A DNA stretch of 8,798 nt from Woeseia sp. Its GTDB lineage: Bacteria; Pseudomonadota; Gammaproteobacteria; Steroidobacterales; Woeseiaceae. Shown here piece by piece: positions 1-6,099 of this stretch. Numbering within the stretch: the first letter of the stretch is position 1; every line of letters starts with the position of its first letter. Position numbers and translations under genes: made by a program. Location: contig QIHS01000061.1 of NCBI GenBank assembly GCA_003229095.1, positions 1-8,798 on the forward strand. The letters run 5' to 3'. Under the pieces are notes generated by a model. It did not search any database, had not been told where the DNA came from, and saw only the letters and a program-made list of their open reading frames with translations.

Positions 1-572
1 GGCCTGAATTCGTCAGCAACGCGATTCGCGATAGTTTCATAACTGTCGAGAAGATCACGACGCAACACTGCTCGTTGCTGGTCAAACAGATCCTGTATCA
101 GTAGCCGAAGATCGTGATCGAGAGTTTCCAACCCCGGGAATTCACCACTGGATTCGCTACCTGCCGACTCATTGGCCTCTGATCGTTGTGAATTACTCTT
201 GGTCGCGATGACCCGCAAGGATTGCAGAACCTTCGACACCTCTACCGGCTGGACCTGCTTGGGCAGCACACCGACGGCACCAAGTGCCCGCGCCTGTCCC
301 ACGTAAACCTCACCTTCCTGCGAGGTGTACATCATGATGGGAATTGTCGCCGTATCCGGATTGTTCTTGATCGCGGCTACCGCTTCAAACCCGTCCATGC
401 CCGGCATCAGGTGATCCATAAAGATCACATCAGGGCGGTTGCCGCTGAGATAACTGAGCGCATCTTCCGCCGATTCAACGGTATCAACGGCCAGCTGGTG
501 GGTCTCCAGCATCTTTTTCAATACGACTCGTGCAGACCTCGAATCGTCCACAATTAGCGCTGTCTTACTCAC
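1..572 (-). CDS. Response regulator with receiver domain and uncharacterised C-terminal extension (partial, cut by left edge)
   Basis: The first 190 residues are visible; the C-terminus lies beyond the window. Residues about 4-120 form a CheY-like receiver domain. The acidic pair is D9/D10, the phosphoacceptor is D53 in FMDHLMPGMDG, the conserved hydroxyl residue is T83 in MMYTSQ, and the conserved lysine is K105 in VLPKQ. A polar Ser/Glu-rich linker (about 124-145) leads to a charged, probably helical segment with no DNA-binding or enzymatic motif that I recognise. The start is GTG at 570-572, preceded by a GAGGAG ribosome-binding site about six bases away; the first in-frame ATG (M21) falls inside the receiver fold, so GTG is preferred. 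No cognate kinase is visible. It is divergent from the GGDEF/EAL gene, and a functional link to c-di-GMP signalling is only a positional inference. It would normally be phosphorylated by a histidine kinase encoded elsewhere. Confidence 0.88.
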   Translation of the reverse strand, partial: MSKTALIVDDSRSARVVLKKMLETHQLAVDTVESAEDALSYLSGNRPDVIFMDHLMPGMDGFEAVAAIKNNPDTATIPIMMYTSQEGEVYVGQARALGAVGVLPKQVQPVEVSKVLQSLRVIATKSNSQRSEANESAGSESSGEFPGLETLDHDLRLLIQDLFDQQRAVLRRDLLDSYETIANRVADEFR

Positions 573-894
573 CCGACGTCTCCTCAATCCGGATGCCAGA
601 ATACCTAAAGAATAGACCAGGTGCGGTGACAAACTGAACCATTTCGCGGAATTGCCGGTTCTTCCCTGTGCCTCATTATGTCATGACATCATGTATCCGT
701 TGGTGACTGCGACCAATAAATCGATCGACCGCCGCCACGGTGGTAAACTAGACCCTGCTTCCACTAATAATATGACATTCTGGCAACTCCAGGTTGGCAC
801 CAGTCGACTGACGATTCGCCAAACATAAGAAAATGGGCCGGCAGCTCGCGTCAGGTTTGATTAGAATGAATTTGCCCTGATTGCCAGCGCCCAC
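573..894. promoter_or_regulatory. Divergent intergenic region between response regulator and GGDEF/EAL gene
   Basis: This 322-base non-coding stretch must hold promoters for both flanking genes, which are transcribed away from each other. I see no convincing -35/-10 pair in either direction. On the minus strand, TATTCT-like hexamers lie about 20-35 bases before the GTG start, but without a good -35. The clearest element is a perfect 12-bp palindrome at 678-689. A second weak dyad (TGGCAAC / GTTGGCA, one mismatch) lies at about 781-799. No RNA gene is recognisable. Confidence 0.45.
678..689. promoter_or_regulatory. Perfect 12-bp palindrome ATGTCATGACAT, possible operator
   Basis: ATGTCATGACAT equals its own reverse complement. 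It lies 106 bases before the response regulator start and 205 bases before the GGDEF/EAL start, a plausible place for a dimeric regulator. The symmetry stops after 12 bp, and I cannot match it confidently to a named regulator. A 12-bp palindrome can also occur by chance. Confidence 0.25.
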
Positions 895-3354
895 ATGATA
901 AATATGGCTGGACGAATTCTACCCAGATACCTGATCCTGGTGTCGGCCCTTACTGCGGTCGGAATCGCCGTCATGCTATCTATTTTCTACGGCCAGTACC
1001 GCTGGCTTGCAACCGGAATCGTTGCCAGTAGTGTCGAGCAACACAATGAGAGCCTGGCGCAGAATTTTGAACGCAGCGCCCGTAGACAGTTGCAGATCAT
1101 CGCCAACTACGTCGCGCGTTCAGACCGCAGTAACGACGACGATGTTGCCGCCATTCTGAACCGGGCTATCATCGACGACGATTTGATCGTCGGATTGAGA
1201 TATGCAGACAATAATGGCCTTGACCTCCAGTCCGGCCTGTCTATAGCCGAAGGGTTCGATGGCGGTACTTTGTGGGGTGACGATCGACTGCACATTATCT
1301 TCCCCGTAACGCAGGGCGATGTAAACATCGGCATTCTTACAAGCAGCTTCTTGCTGGATTCTTACAATTCCGATTCGGTCGCTTTTGAGGAACGCCTGGT
1401 TGCCCAGGGAACCCAGCGCAGAGAAGCAGGTTTCATCTGGATTGGTGGCGCCGCGCTGTTGACATTGATTGTCTGTGGATTCGTAATCTGGTCTATCGCA
1501 AACATGCAAGCGCAACGCATCAGAAAACTGAAAGTTCAAGCTGAAAAACTCAGGGACGCAGACTACGGCGAGCCACTCGAGGTTCAGCGTGGCGACATGT
1601 TAGGCGACCTTGCTGCTGTTTTTAACGACATGCGCGAGAAACTGAAACTCACAACTGTTTCGCGAGACTATGTTGACAGCGTTTTGTCGAGCATGAACGA
1701 AGCGATCATCGTAACATCGGCAGGTGACACCATAACCCGTGTCAATGCCGCAACTACGCGGCTACTGGGTTACTCCGATGACGAATTGCTTGGCCGCCAT
1801 ATCGATGTAATTTTCGATCAGGCAGCGGAGGTTACACCGCCTTCCGGATTAACCATCGGCGTGCCTCACGAGGCGCGCTTTGTCTCAAAAGCCGGAGAGC
1901 GTGTGCCAGTGTCATATACAAGCTCATCGATTACAGCAGAAGGAGTTTTCAAGGGTCACAAAATCTACGCTGCGCAGAACATTACTGAGCGCCACAAAGC
2001 CGAGCAAAGAATTCGCTACCTGGCAAGAATTGATGCTCTGACGAAAGTACCGAATCGTATGCAGTTTCAACACCTGCTGCAAAGATCTATCGCCAGGGCA
2101 AAAAGGGCTGGCAGAACCGTTTGTCTTCTATATATCGATGTTGACTTTTTCAAAGAAATAAACGACACGTTTGGGCACCTTGCCGGAGACGCAGCACTGG
2201 AAACGGTCGCTGAAAGGCTTAGTGGTGCATTGCCCGACGACGGCGCGATCATAGGACGTCTTGCCGGTGACGAATTCGCTGTCATTCTCAATAAACTCGA
2301 CGAATCTTCTAACAAACAGGAATTCCTCGACAAGCTCGCGAGCAAGTTGCTGAACGAAATTGCCGAGCCGTTTTTCGTGCAAGGCCATGAGGTATTCATG
2401 ACCGCCAGCATGGGCATTGCCTCGTATCCGGCAGATGCGCCGAACGTGATCGACCTGATTCGTAATGCGGATGCAGCGATGTATCACGCCAAGAAGTCCG
2501 GTGGAAATCTGCATGCCTACTACGTAGCCGAAATGAATGAAGCTGCGGTCGCTCGATTAATGACCAAGAGCAAGCTAAAGAGAGCCTTCGAACGCGATGA
2601 GTTGCTGGTTCATTACCAACCCAAATATGACCTGCGCACGGGCGAAGTTTTCGGGGCCGAGGCACTCATCAGATGGGAACTGCCAGAGCGCGGGATAATT
2701 CTACCTTCAGATTTCATTCCAATCGCCGAGGAATCGAATCTCATTATTGAGATCGGCGAGTGGGTACTCGATCGTGTTTGTGAGGATTTTCGACGTTGGC
2801 AGCAGACCGTTTCTTCAGTAGGACGCATTTCTGTCAATCTATCGCTCAAACAATTGCGGCAGCCGAATTTTATTGAGCGCATCAGCGCGATACTCCGCAG
2901 TTACGAAGTTTCTCCGACATCGCTTGAACTGGAAATCACCGAAACAACGCTGATGGAGAACCCGGATCGGACAATCAAGATTCTCAACGAGCTTTATTCG
3001 CTGGGATTGCATTTGGCTATCGACGACTTCGGTACAGGTTACTCGTCTCTTAGCGCTTTGCAGCAGTTTCCGATCAGCACTCTGAAAGTGGACAGATCTT
3101 TTGTGAAAGACATCGCGGTAAACGCCGATGATGCGACCATCGTCGGTACTATCATTCATATGGGCCGGAGCCTGAAGATGGATGTTGTCGCTGAGGGAGT
3201 GGAGACAGAGGATCAGCTGTCACTAATACAATCGCTCGATTGCACCTATGTGCAAGGGCTGTTGTTCGGTGAACCAATGAGCGCCGACAACTATCTCAAG
3301 TTACTCCAGGCACAGGTTGATGGCACTGACGAACACCGCCTTCTGTTCGGCTAA
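895..3354 (+). CDS. Membrane-bound PAS-GGDEF-EAL c-di-GMP signalling protein
   Basis: An 819-residue inner-membrane protein of cyclic-di-GMP turnover. TM1 (about 12-31) and TM2 (about 180-202) bracket a periplasmic sensor region of about 150 residues with no family I recognise. A HAMP linker (about 200-252), a PAS domain (about 258-366), GGDEF (about 375-545) and EAL (about 555-805) follow. The cyclase signature is AGDEF (457-461), with metal-binding D415 kept. There is no RxxD inhibitory I-site five residues upstream (DDGA instead). The EAL domain keeps Q575, E589 of EALIRW, N648, E680, D710/D711 of DDFGTGYSS, K731, E767 of AEGVE and Q787, so phosphodiesterase activity is expected. AGDEF variants are active in some proteins, so bifunctionality remains possible. 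ATG at 895 and ATG at 904 are both possible starts. Neither has a clear Shine-Dalgarno, and an in-frame stop lies 31 bases before 895. The gene appears monocistronic. Confidence 0.93.
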   Translation: MINMAGRILPRYLILVSALTAVGIAVMLSIFYGQYRWLATGIVASSVEQHNESLAQNFERSARRQLQIIANYVARSDRSNDDDVAAILNRAIIDDDLIVGLRYADNNGLDLQSGLSIAEGFDGGTLWGDDRLHIIFPVTQGDVNIGILTSSFLLDSYNSDSVAFEERLVAQGTQRREAGFIWIGGAALLTLIVCGFVIWSIANMQAQRIRKLKVQAEKLRDADYGEPLEVQRGDMLGDLAAVFNDMREKLKLTTVSRDYVDSVLSSMNEAIIVTSAGDTITRVNAATTRLLGYSDDELLGRHIDVIFDQAAEVTPPSGLTIGVPHEARFVSKAGERVPVSYTSSSITAEGVFKGHKIYAAQNITERHKAEQRIRYLARIDALTKVPNRMQFQHLLQRSIARAKRAGRTVCLLYIDVDFFKEINDTFGHLAGDAALETVAERLSGALPDDGAIIGRLAGDEFAVILNKLDESSNKQEFLDKLASKLLNEIAEPFFVQGHEVFMTASMGIASYPADAPNVIDLIRNADAAMYHAKKSGGNLHAYYVAEMNEAAVARLMTKSKLKRAFERDELLVHYQPKYDLRTGEVFGAEALIRWELPERGIILPSDFIPIAEESNLIIEIGEWVLDRVCEDFRRWQQTVSSVGRISVNLSLKQLRQPNFIERISAILRSYEVSPTSLELEITETTLMENPDRTIKILNELYSLGLHLAIDDFGTGYSSLSALQQFPISTLKVDRSFVKDIAVNADDATIVGTIIHMGRSLKMDVVAEGVETEDQLSLIQSLDCTYVQGLLFGEPMSADNYLKLLQAQVDGTDEHRLLFG

Positions 3355-3365
3355 GCAGTTGCGAG

Positions 3366-3503
3366 TTAGCGCTCTATCCATCTGATGTGCGGATTCAGTT
3401 AGCTTGTCGACGTTCATGGCAAGATACGTCTCGCAGCCAATGGTGGGGCCCTTGTCAAGAGGCGCGCTTAATCCGTACATCAGATGGACAGAACACTGGC
3501 TAA
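3366..3503. repeat. Long inverted repeat with 19-base arms around a 74-base spacer
   Basis: The left arm (3377-3395, TCCATCTGATGTGCGGATT) and the right arm (3470-3488) are reverse complements at 18 of 19 positions. The single difference becomes a G-U pair in a plus-strand RNA. A weaker outer extension pairs TTAGC (3366-3370) with GCTAA (3499-3503). The element begins about 12-22 bases after the GGDEF/EAL stop codon. There is no T-run after the right arm, so it is not a standard intrinsic terminator. Candidates are a 3'-UTR structure, a REP/MITE-like intergenic repeat, or a binding region for a dimeric protein. No ORF is present inside. Confidence 0.7.
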
Positions 3504-3535
3504 ATGCCGGATTTTATTACGATTCGTGATCGCGC

Positions 3536-3564
3536 TTCACTGCAAGCTGCCAACATGATTTAAT
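3536..3564 (+). promoter_or_regulatory. Possible sigma-70 promoter for the small exported protein
   Basis: TTCACT (3536-3541) and TTTAAT (3559-3564) are spaced by 17 bases and resemble -35 and -10 hexamers at 4/6 and 5/6 positions. Transcription would begin near 3571, giving a leader of about 70 bases before the ATG at 3640. This is a pattern match only. Confidence 0.28.
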
Positions 3565-3639
3565 AGCCCATCAAACCTGACTTTTCAGTCATTATCTTTT
3601 CCATATTCATCATACGCCCCTAACCTTAGAGTTATCACT

Positions 3640-4002
3640 ATGAACACGACCGTCAAAATTAGCATTGCCGCTTCACTTATCTTTTTTGCGCAATCGGCGT
3701 TGGCTTGCGACTATCCTAAACGCGTTCTAATTCCAAACGGAAGCGCTGCAACGAAGGATGAAATGCTCGAGGGTCAAAAAGGGGTCAAGCAGTATATTGC
3801 CGAAATGCAAACCTACCTGGAATGCATTGTCGACGAAGAGAAGGCGGCCCTCGATGCTATGGGAGATCTACAGCCTGAGATCGAGCAGGAACGCGAAGAC
3901 ATGGTCGACAAGAAATACAATGCTGCTGTCGATGAAATGGAACGGCTGGCCGCACAATTCAACGCCGAAAGACAGGCGTATATGGCGCGCGACCAAGACT
4001 GA
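3640..4002 (+). CDS. Small exported protein of unknown function with coiled-coil-like helix
   Basis: A 120-residue protein that I do not recognise. The N-terminus is a typical signal peptide: K6, a hydrophobic stretch (about 7-17) and an ALA motif just before C23, so signal peptidase I would release a mature protein of about 98 residues beginning with cysteine. The sequence A-L-A-C is a poor lipobox (no Leu at -3), so a lipoprotein is less likely but not excluded. Only two cysteines follow the signal region (C23 and C62), so a disulfide is possible. Residues about 38-118 are rich in Glu, Lys, Ala and Gln and look almost wholly helical, compatible with a coiled coil. The ribosome-binding site is weak (AGAG about nine bases before ATG). 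The gene has its own terminator 22 bases downstream. It converges on the psp operon, and no functional tie can be shown. Confidence 0.75.
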   Translation: MNTTVKISIAASLIFFAQSALACDYPKRVLIPNGSAATKDEMLEGQKGVKQYIAEMQTYLECIVDEEKAALDAMGDLQPEIEQEREDMVDKKYNAAVDEMERLAAQFNAERQAYMARDQD

Positions 4003-4024
4003 CAGAACTCCGATCTATGCGCGT

Positions 4025-4056
4025 AAAAAGGCCCGTTGTCAGAACGGGCCTTTTTT
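4025..4056. terminator. Bidirectional intrinsic terminator between the exported-protein gene and the psp operon
   Basis: A 13-bp perfect stem (4025-4037 with 4043-4055) has core GGCCCGTT / AACGGGCC and loop GTCAG. It carries A-runs on one side and T-runs on the other, so each strand reads as a GC-rich hairpin followed by a U-tract (six T on plus, five on minus). It lies 22 bases after the plus-strand stop and about 33 bases after the last psp gene on the minus strand, so it can end both transcripts. Confidence 0.92.
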
Positions 4057-4088
4057 ATGTGCCAGGCGAGAAAAGCAGTACAATTCGA

Positions 4089-4310
4089 TTACAAAGAGTC
4101 AATCTCTTTTTTCAAATCAAATCTATTCTCTGTAATGATTCTTTCCAGAACCTTGATTCGCTCCTCAAGCACTTCAATTTTTGACACGGTCTCCAGGAGT
4201 TCCTCATCGGTTTCCGGAGCAAATTTCCGTTGCTTGATCCATGCCTTTACAATTTCGGCACACATCACAATCGTGACCAGCAGAAGCACAAAGATCAGGG
4301 AGCTGTTCAT
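4089..4310 (-). CDS. Small membrane protein, PspB-like with a PspC-type C-terminal tail
   Basis: A 73-residue protein, last gene of the psp operon. Residues about 4-24 form one transmembrane helix, followed by a basic stretch (KAWIKQRK) and then a heptad-like amphipathic helix. LEERIKVLERIITE (48-61) parallels PspB of this operon (LEERIESLETILDS). The final 26 residues align without gaps to the end of the neighbouring full PspC at 11 identical positions, including the LER, T, F-x-L and terminal Leu positions (RFDLKKEIDSL versus KFNLDQEFKKL). It is therefore a PspB/PspC-tail hybrid in layout. It has the length of E. coli PspD (73 residues) but does not resemble it in sequence. AGGA about eight bases before ATG is a good ribosome-binding site. 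It starts 31 bases after the pspC stop with no terminator between, so it is co-transcribed. A role in PspA binding or PspBC assembly is an inference. Confidence 0.82.
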   Translation of the reverse strand: MNSSLIFVLLLVTIVMCAEIVKAWIKQRKFAPETDEELLETVSKIEVLEERIKVLERIITENRFDLKKEIDSL

Positions 4311-4341
4311 TATTTTTTCCTTTTAAAGCAAGCCTGTCAGA

Positions 4342-4728
4342 TCAGAGTTTCTTGAATTCCTGATCGAGATTGAATTTCGGTGATGTTACGTATCGCTCGA
4401 GCCGTGCGAGTCTGGATTCCAATGACTGGTAGCGTCTATTGACGTCTTTCAGTGTCTCGCGCGGAGCGGTTCGAAGTGCCTTACGAAATTCTGCGTCAAA
4501 ATATGGCTGTTTAGCCGGGTCCGATGCTGAGGGCACCAGAAATACGGTCGCGAAATAGACCAGCATCGTTGCCGGGAATGCCATCAGCAATGAAATGCAC
4601 GCCAGGCAACGTGTGATTTTCAGATTAAAACCAAAATAGTCCGCTACACCCGCACAAACGCCTGCGATCATGGCTCGATCTGCGTTCCTTTGGAAATGCC
4701 GTCTCGGAATGCTGTCGTAGTGACTCAT
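4342..4728 (-). CDS. pspC: Phage shock protein C (full-length, with C-terminal tail)
   Basis: A 128-residue inner-membrane protein, close to the roughly 119 residues of E. coli PspC. The PspC domain spans about 10-68 with the hallmark GVCAGVADYFG (23-33) and a hydrophobic membrane segment (about 39-65). The tail contains a coiled-coil stretch and a LARLERYVTSPKFNL motif (108-121), which strongly resembles the conserved MERYVTS tail of E. coli PspC. In the known system PspC, with PspB, senses inner-membrane damage and sequesters PspA to free PspF. Its ATG overlaps the stop of the preceding gene as ATGA (4725-4728) and has no strong ribosome-binding site of its own, so translation is probably coupled. 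It is the better candidate for the true PspC of the two PspC-domain genes. Confidence 0.92.
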   Translation of the reverse strand: MSHYDSIPRRHFQRNADRAMIAGVCAGVADYFGFNLKITRCLACISLLMAFPATMLVYFATVFLVPSASDPAKQPYFDAEFRKALRTAPRETLKDVNRRYQSLESRLARLERYVTSPKFNLDQEFKKL

Positions 4729-5021
4729 GAGTTATGCCAGTAGTCGTCTCTGGTAGAACGACGCCAGAACTCGTATTCTTGCCGTCGGCCTGAATAAATC
4801 AACGGTCGTTCCTTAAACAGCAACGTGGCACCAACATAGATGAGTATAGTCACCCAAAAAAACAGCACCAGGCAAATCACTGCGATGATTCGTACGGTGC
4901 CAAGACGAAAATTGAATCGGTCGGCCAGTCCGGCGCAAACACCGAATATCCAGCCGTTTTCCCTGTTGCGGTAGAGACCTCGAAACGGCCCAAAATCCGG
5001 GTTCCAGGTATCTCGGCTCAT
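4725..5021 (-). CDS. Short PspC-domain protein lacking the PspC tail (second PspC paralogue)
   Basis: A 98-residue protein with a PspC domain (about 14-70), including NGWIFGVCAGLADRFNFRLG (22-41), followed by a hydrophobic membrane segment (about 43-69). After the membrane segment it has only about 28 residues, rich in Arg, Tyr and Trp, with no coiled coil and no ERYVTS-type tail. It shares the domain but little flanking sequence with the next gene, so the pair looks like an old tandem duplication that has diverged. A GGAGGAG ribosome-binding site lies seven bases before ATG. It overlaps pspB by ATGA (5018-5021) and the next gene by ATGA. This placement, between pspB and full pspC, makes participation in membrane-stress sensing likely; the exact job is unknown. 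It is intact, not a pseudogene. Confidence 0.88.
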   Translation of the reverse strand: MSRDTWNPDFGPFRGLYRNRENGWIFGVCAGLADRFNFRLGTVRIIAVICLVLFFWVTILIYVGATLLFKERPLIYSGRRQEYEFWRRSTRDDYWHNS

Positions 5022-5251
5022 TGTTTTCTCCTCCAGTCAGGCAAATCGCTGTCGAGTATCGTTTCGAGACTTTCAATACGCTCTTCAAGGCGCCGTGATA
5101 ACTGCCACATGCCCTCGAGCATTTTTTCGTCTCCTCCCGATATCTCGCGCGACTCCTTCCATTTTGTAATGAAATGAAAAACGATGAAAAGCGGCGCCAG
5201 TATTGTTAAAAAAAGGACCAGCGCAATAGTCAAAAGATAGTCGGGACCCAA
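5018..5251 (-). CDS. pspB: Phage shock protein B (TTG start)
   Basis: A 77-residue membrane protein, the usual PspB size. An N-terminal transmembrane helix (about 6-28) is followed by a Lys-rich stretch and an amphipathic helix ending in RLEERIESLETILDSDLPDW (54-73), the typical PspB C-terminal signature (compare E. coli RIQALESILDAEHPNW). It is expected to pair with PspC in the inner membrane and relay stress to PspA. The start is TTG at 5249-5251, directly after the pspA TAG (5252-5254) with zero spacing. GAGG eight bases upstream, inside the end of pspA, supports this start, and no ATG or GTG gives a full-length protein. The rare start codon and tight junction suggest translational coupling and lower output than PspA. 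Confidence 0.92.
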   Translation of the reverse strand: MGPDYLLTIALVLFLTILAPLFIVFHFITKWKESREISGGDEKMLEGMWQLSRRLEERIESLETILDSDLPDWRRKQ

Positions 5252-5938
5252 CTACTTCGCCTCAGCCGCTGTTGGGGCCTCAGAAAAAACTCTTTTCTTG
5301 AGCTCGTCCAGCTCGCGCGCAACTGTTTCTTCGGCCTCAAGTCCGGCAAATTCATGATTCAGGTCTTTCGGCAAGCCAAGGTCGTAAGCCTCGATTCGAC
5401 CTTCAACGTCATCAATTCGGCGCGTGTATTGTTCGAAACGAACCATTGCGTCGTCGATCTTGTAGTCGTGAATTTTCTTCCTGGCAGCAAGGCGGGAATT
5501 GGCCGTTTTGTGCCTCGCCAACAGGGACTTCTGCCTGGTTTTAGCATCGAGCAGCTTTGTTTCGAGCTTTGAAATATCCTCATTAAGTTTGCTCAAGCCC
5601 TCGTCGATCGCAAAATAGTCAGCACGGATCATTTCCACGGCCGTTGACGCTCTCGTCTTTTCGACCAACGCTGCCTTGGCCAGGTCTTCCCTGCCTTTGC
5701 GCAGAGCTAACTCGGCTTTGGCATCCCATTCTTTTTCGTCGCGTTCCAATGAGCTGAGTTTACGATTCAGATCCTTTTTGTCGGCGATCGATCGTGCAGC
5801 TGCCGATCGCACTTCAACCAGGGTATCTTCCATCTCCTGGATCATCAGTCGCACGATTTTTTCGGGATCCTCTGCTTTGTCGAGAATCGCGTTGATATTC
5901 GAGTTCACGATGTCGCTGAATCTCGTGAATATGCCCAT
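5252..5938 (-). CDS. pspA: Phage shock protein A (PspA/IM30 family)
   Basis: A 228-residue peripheral membrane protein of the PspA/IM30/Vipp1 (bacterial ESCRT-III-like) family; E. coli PspA is about 222. The amphipathic N-terminal helix (MGIFTRFSDIVNSNINAILD, 1-20) binds membrane. It is followed by the conserved DPEKIVRLMIQEMEDTL (24-40) and then a long, nearly unbroken coiled coil to about residue 185 with dense Lys/Glu/Arg. A short Ala-rich tail (APTAAEAK) ends it. PspA has two known roles: it inhibits PspF in unstressed cells, and it oligomerises on damaged inner membrane to limit proton leakage. ATG at 5938 has a GAGG ribosome-binding site eight bases upstream. It is the first gene of the operon, about 30 bases from the predicted sigma-54 start site, and abuts pspB. 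Confidence 0.97.
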   Translation of the reverse strand: MGIFTRFSDIVNSNINAILDKAEDPEKIVRLMIQEMEDTLVEVRSAAARSIADKKDLNRKLSSLERDEKEWDAKAELALRKGREDLAKAALVEKTRASTAVEMIRADYFAIDEGLSKLNEDISKLETKLLDAKTRQKSLLARHKTANSRLAARKKIHDYKIDDAMVRFEQYTRRIDDVEGRIEAYDLGLPKDLNHEFAGLEAEETVARELDELKKRVFSEAPTAAEAK

Positions 5939-5978
5939 GGTCTCATCCTCTAATTGGCTAACGGTTCATAGTGGTTAA

Positions 5979-5995
5979 TGCAGCAACCGTGCCAA
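5979..5995 (-). promoter_or_regulatory. Sigma-54 (RpoN) promoter of the psp operon
   Basis: Read on the minus strand, TTGGCAC (5995-5989), a five-base spacer GGTTG and CTGCA (5983-5979) match the -24/-12 consensus (TTGGCAC-N5-TTGCA) at all but one position. The GG and GC dinucleotides have the required spacing (5993/5992 and 5981/5980). Transcription should start near 5968, leaving a leader of about 30 bases before pspA. Such a promoter is silent without an ATP-driven activator, here PspF. Confidence 0.9.
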
Positions 5996-6069
5996 CCTTC
6001 AAAAAATCTTATAACAGTCTGTTTATTAAAGAAAAAGACCGAGATACGACAAATATCTGGAGCATGCAG

Positions 6070-6099
6070 TTGTGGTGAATTTCACTAATTATTTGTAAT
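6070..6099 (+). promoter_or_regulatory. Possible sigma-70 promoter of pspF overlapping the enhancer sites
   Basis: TTGTGG (6070-6075) and TGTAAT (6094-6099), spaced by 18 bases, resemble a weak -35 and a fair -10, with a start near 6106 and a leader of about 22 bases. Both hexamers fall within or beside the PspF sites, so PspF bound there would be expected to block its own transcription, as known for E. coli pspF. Confidence 0.35.

Noticed and set aside
222..557. 111-residue plus-strand open frame
   Set aside because: It is antisense to the receiver domain, whose motifs (DD, D53, T83, K105) are unmistakable on the minus strand.
794..810. TTGGCAC on the plus strand upstream of the GGDEF/EAL gene, resembling a sigma-54 -24 element
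   Set aside because: The -12 position has CT instead of GC at the required spacing, and no enhancer-like repeats are nearby.
3365..3503. Integron attC site suggested by GTTAGC and a long imperfect palindrome
   Set aside because: The conserved ends have the wrong polarity for attC (GTTRRRY should be at the outer 3' end and RYYYAAC at the 5' end), and there is no cassette array or integrase.
4089..4310. Identification of the 73-residue protein as PspD on the basis of length and operon position
   Set aside because: E. coli PspD has the same length but a different sequence, without the LEERI helix or the F-x-L tail seen here.
4036..4326. Plus-strand open frame of 96 codons over the terminator and the last psp gene
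   Set aside because: It starts inside the terminator stem and is antisense to a membrane protein with a good ribosome-binding site and a PspC-like tail; the translation is Ser/Arg-rich shadow sequence.
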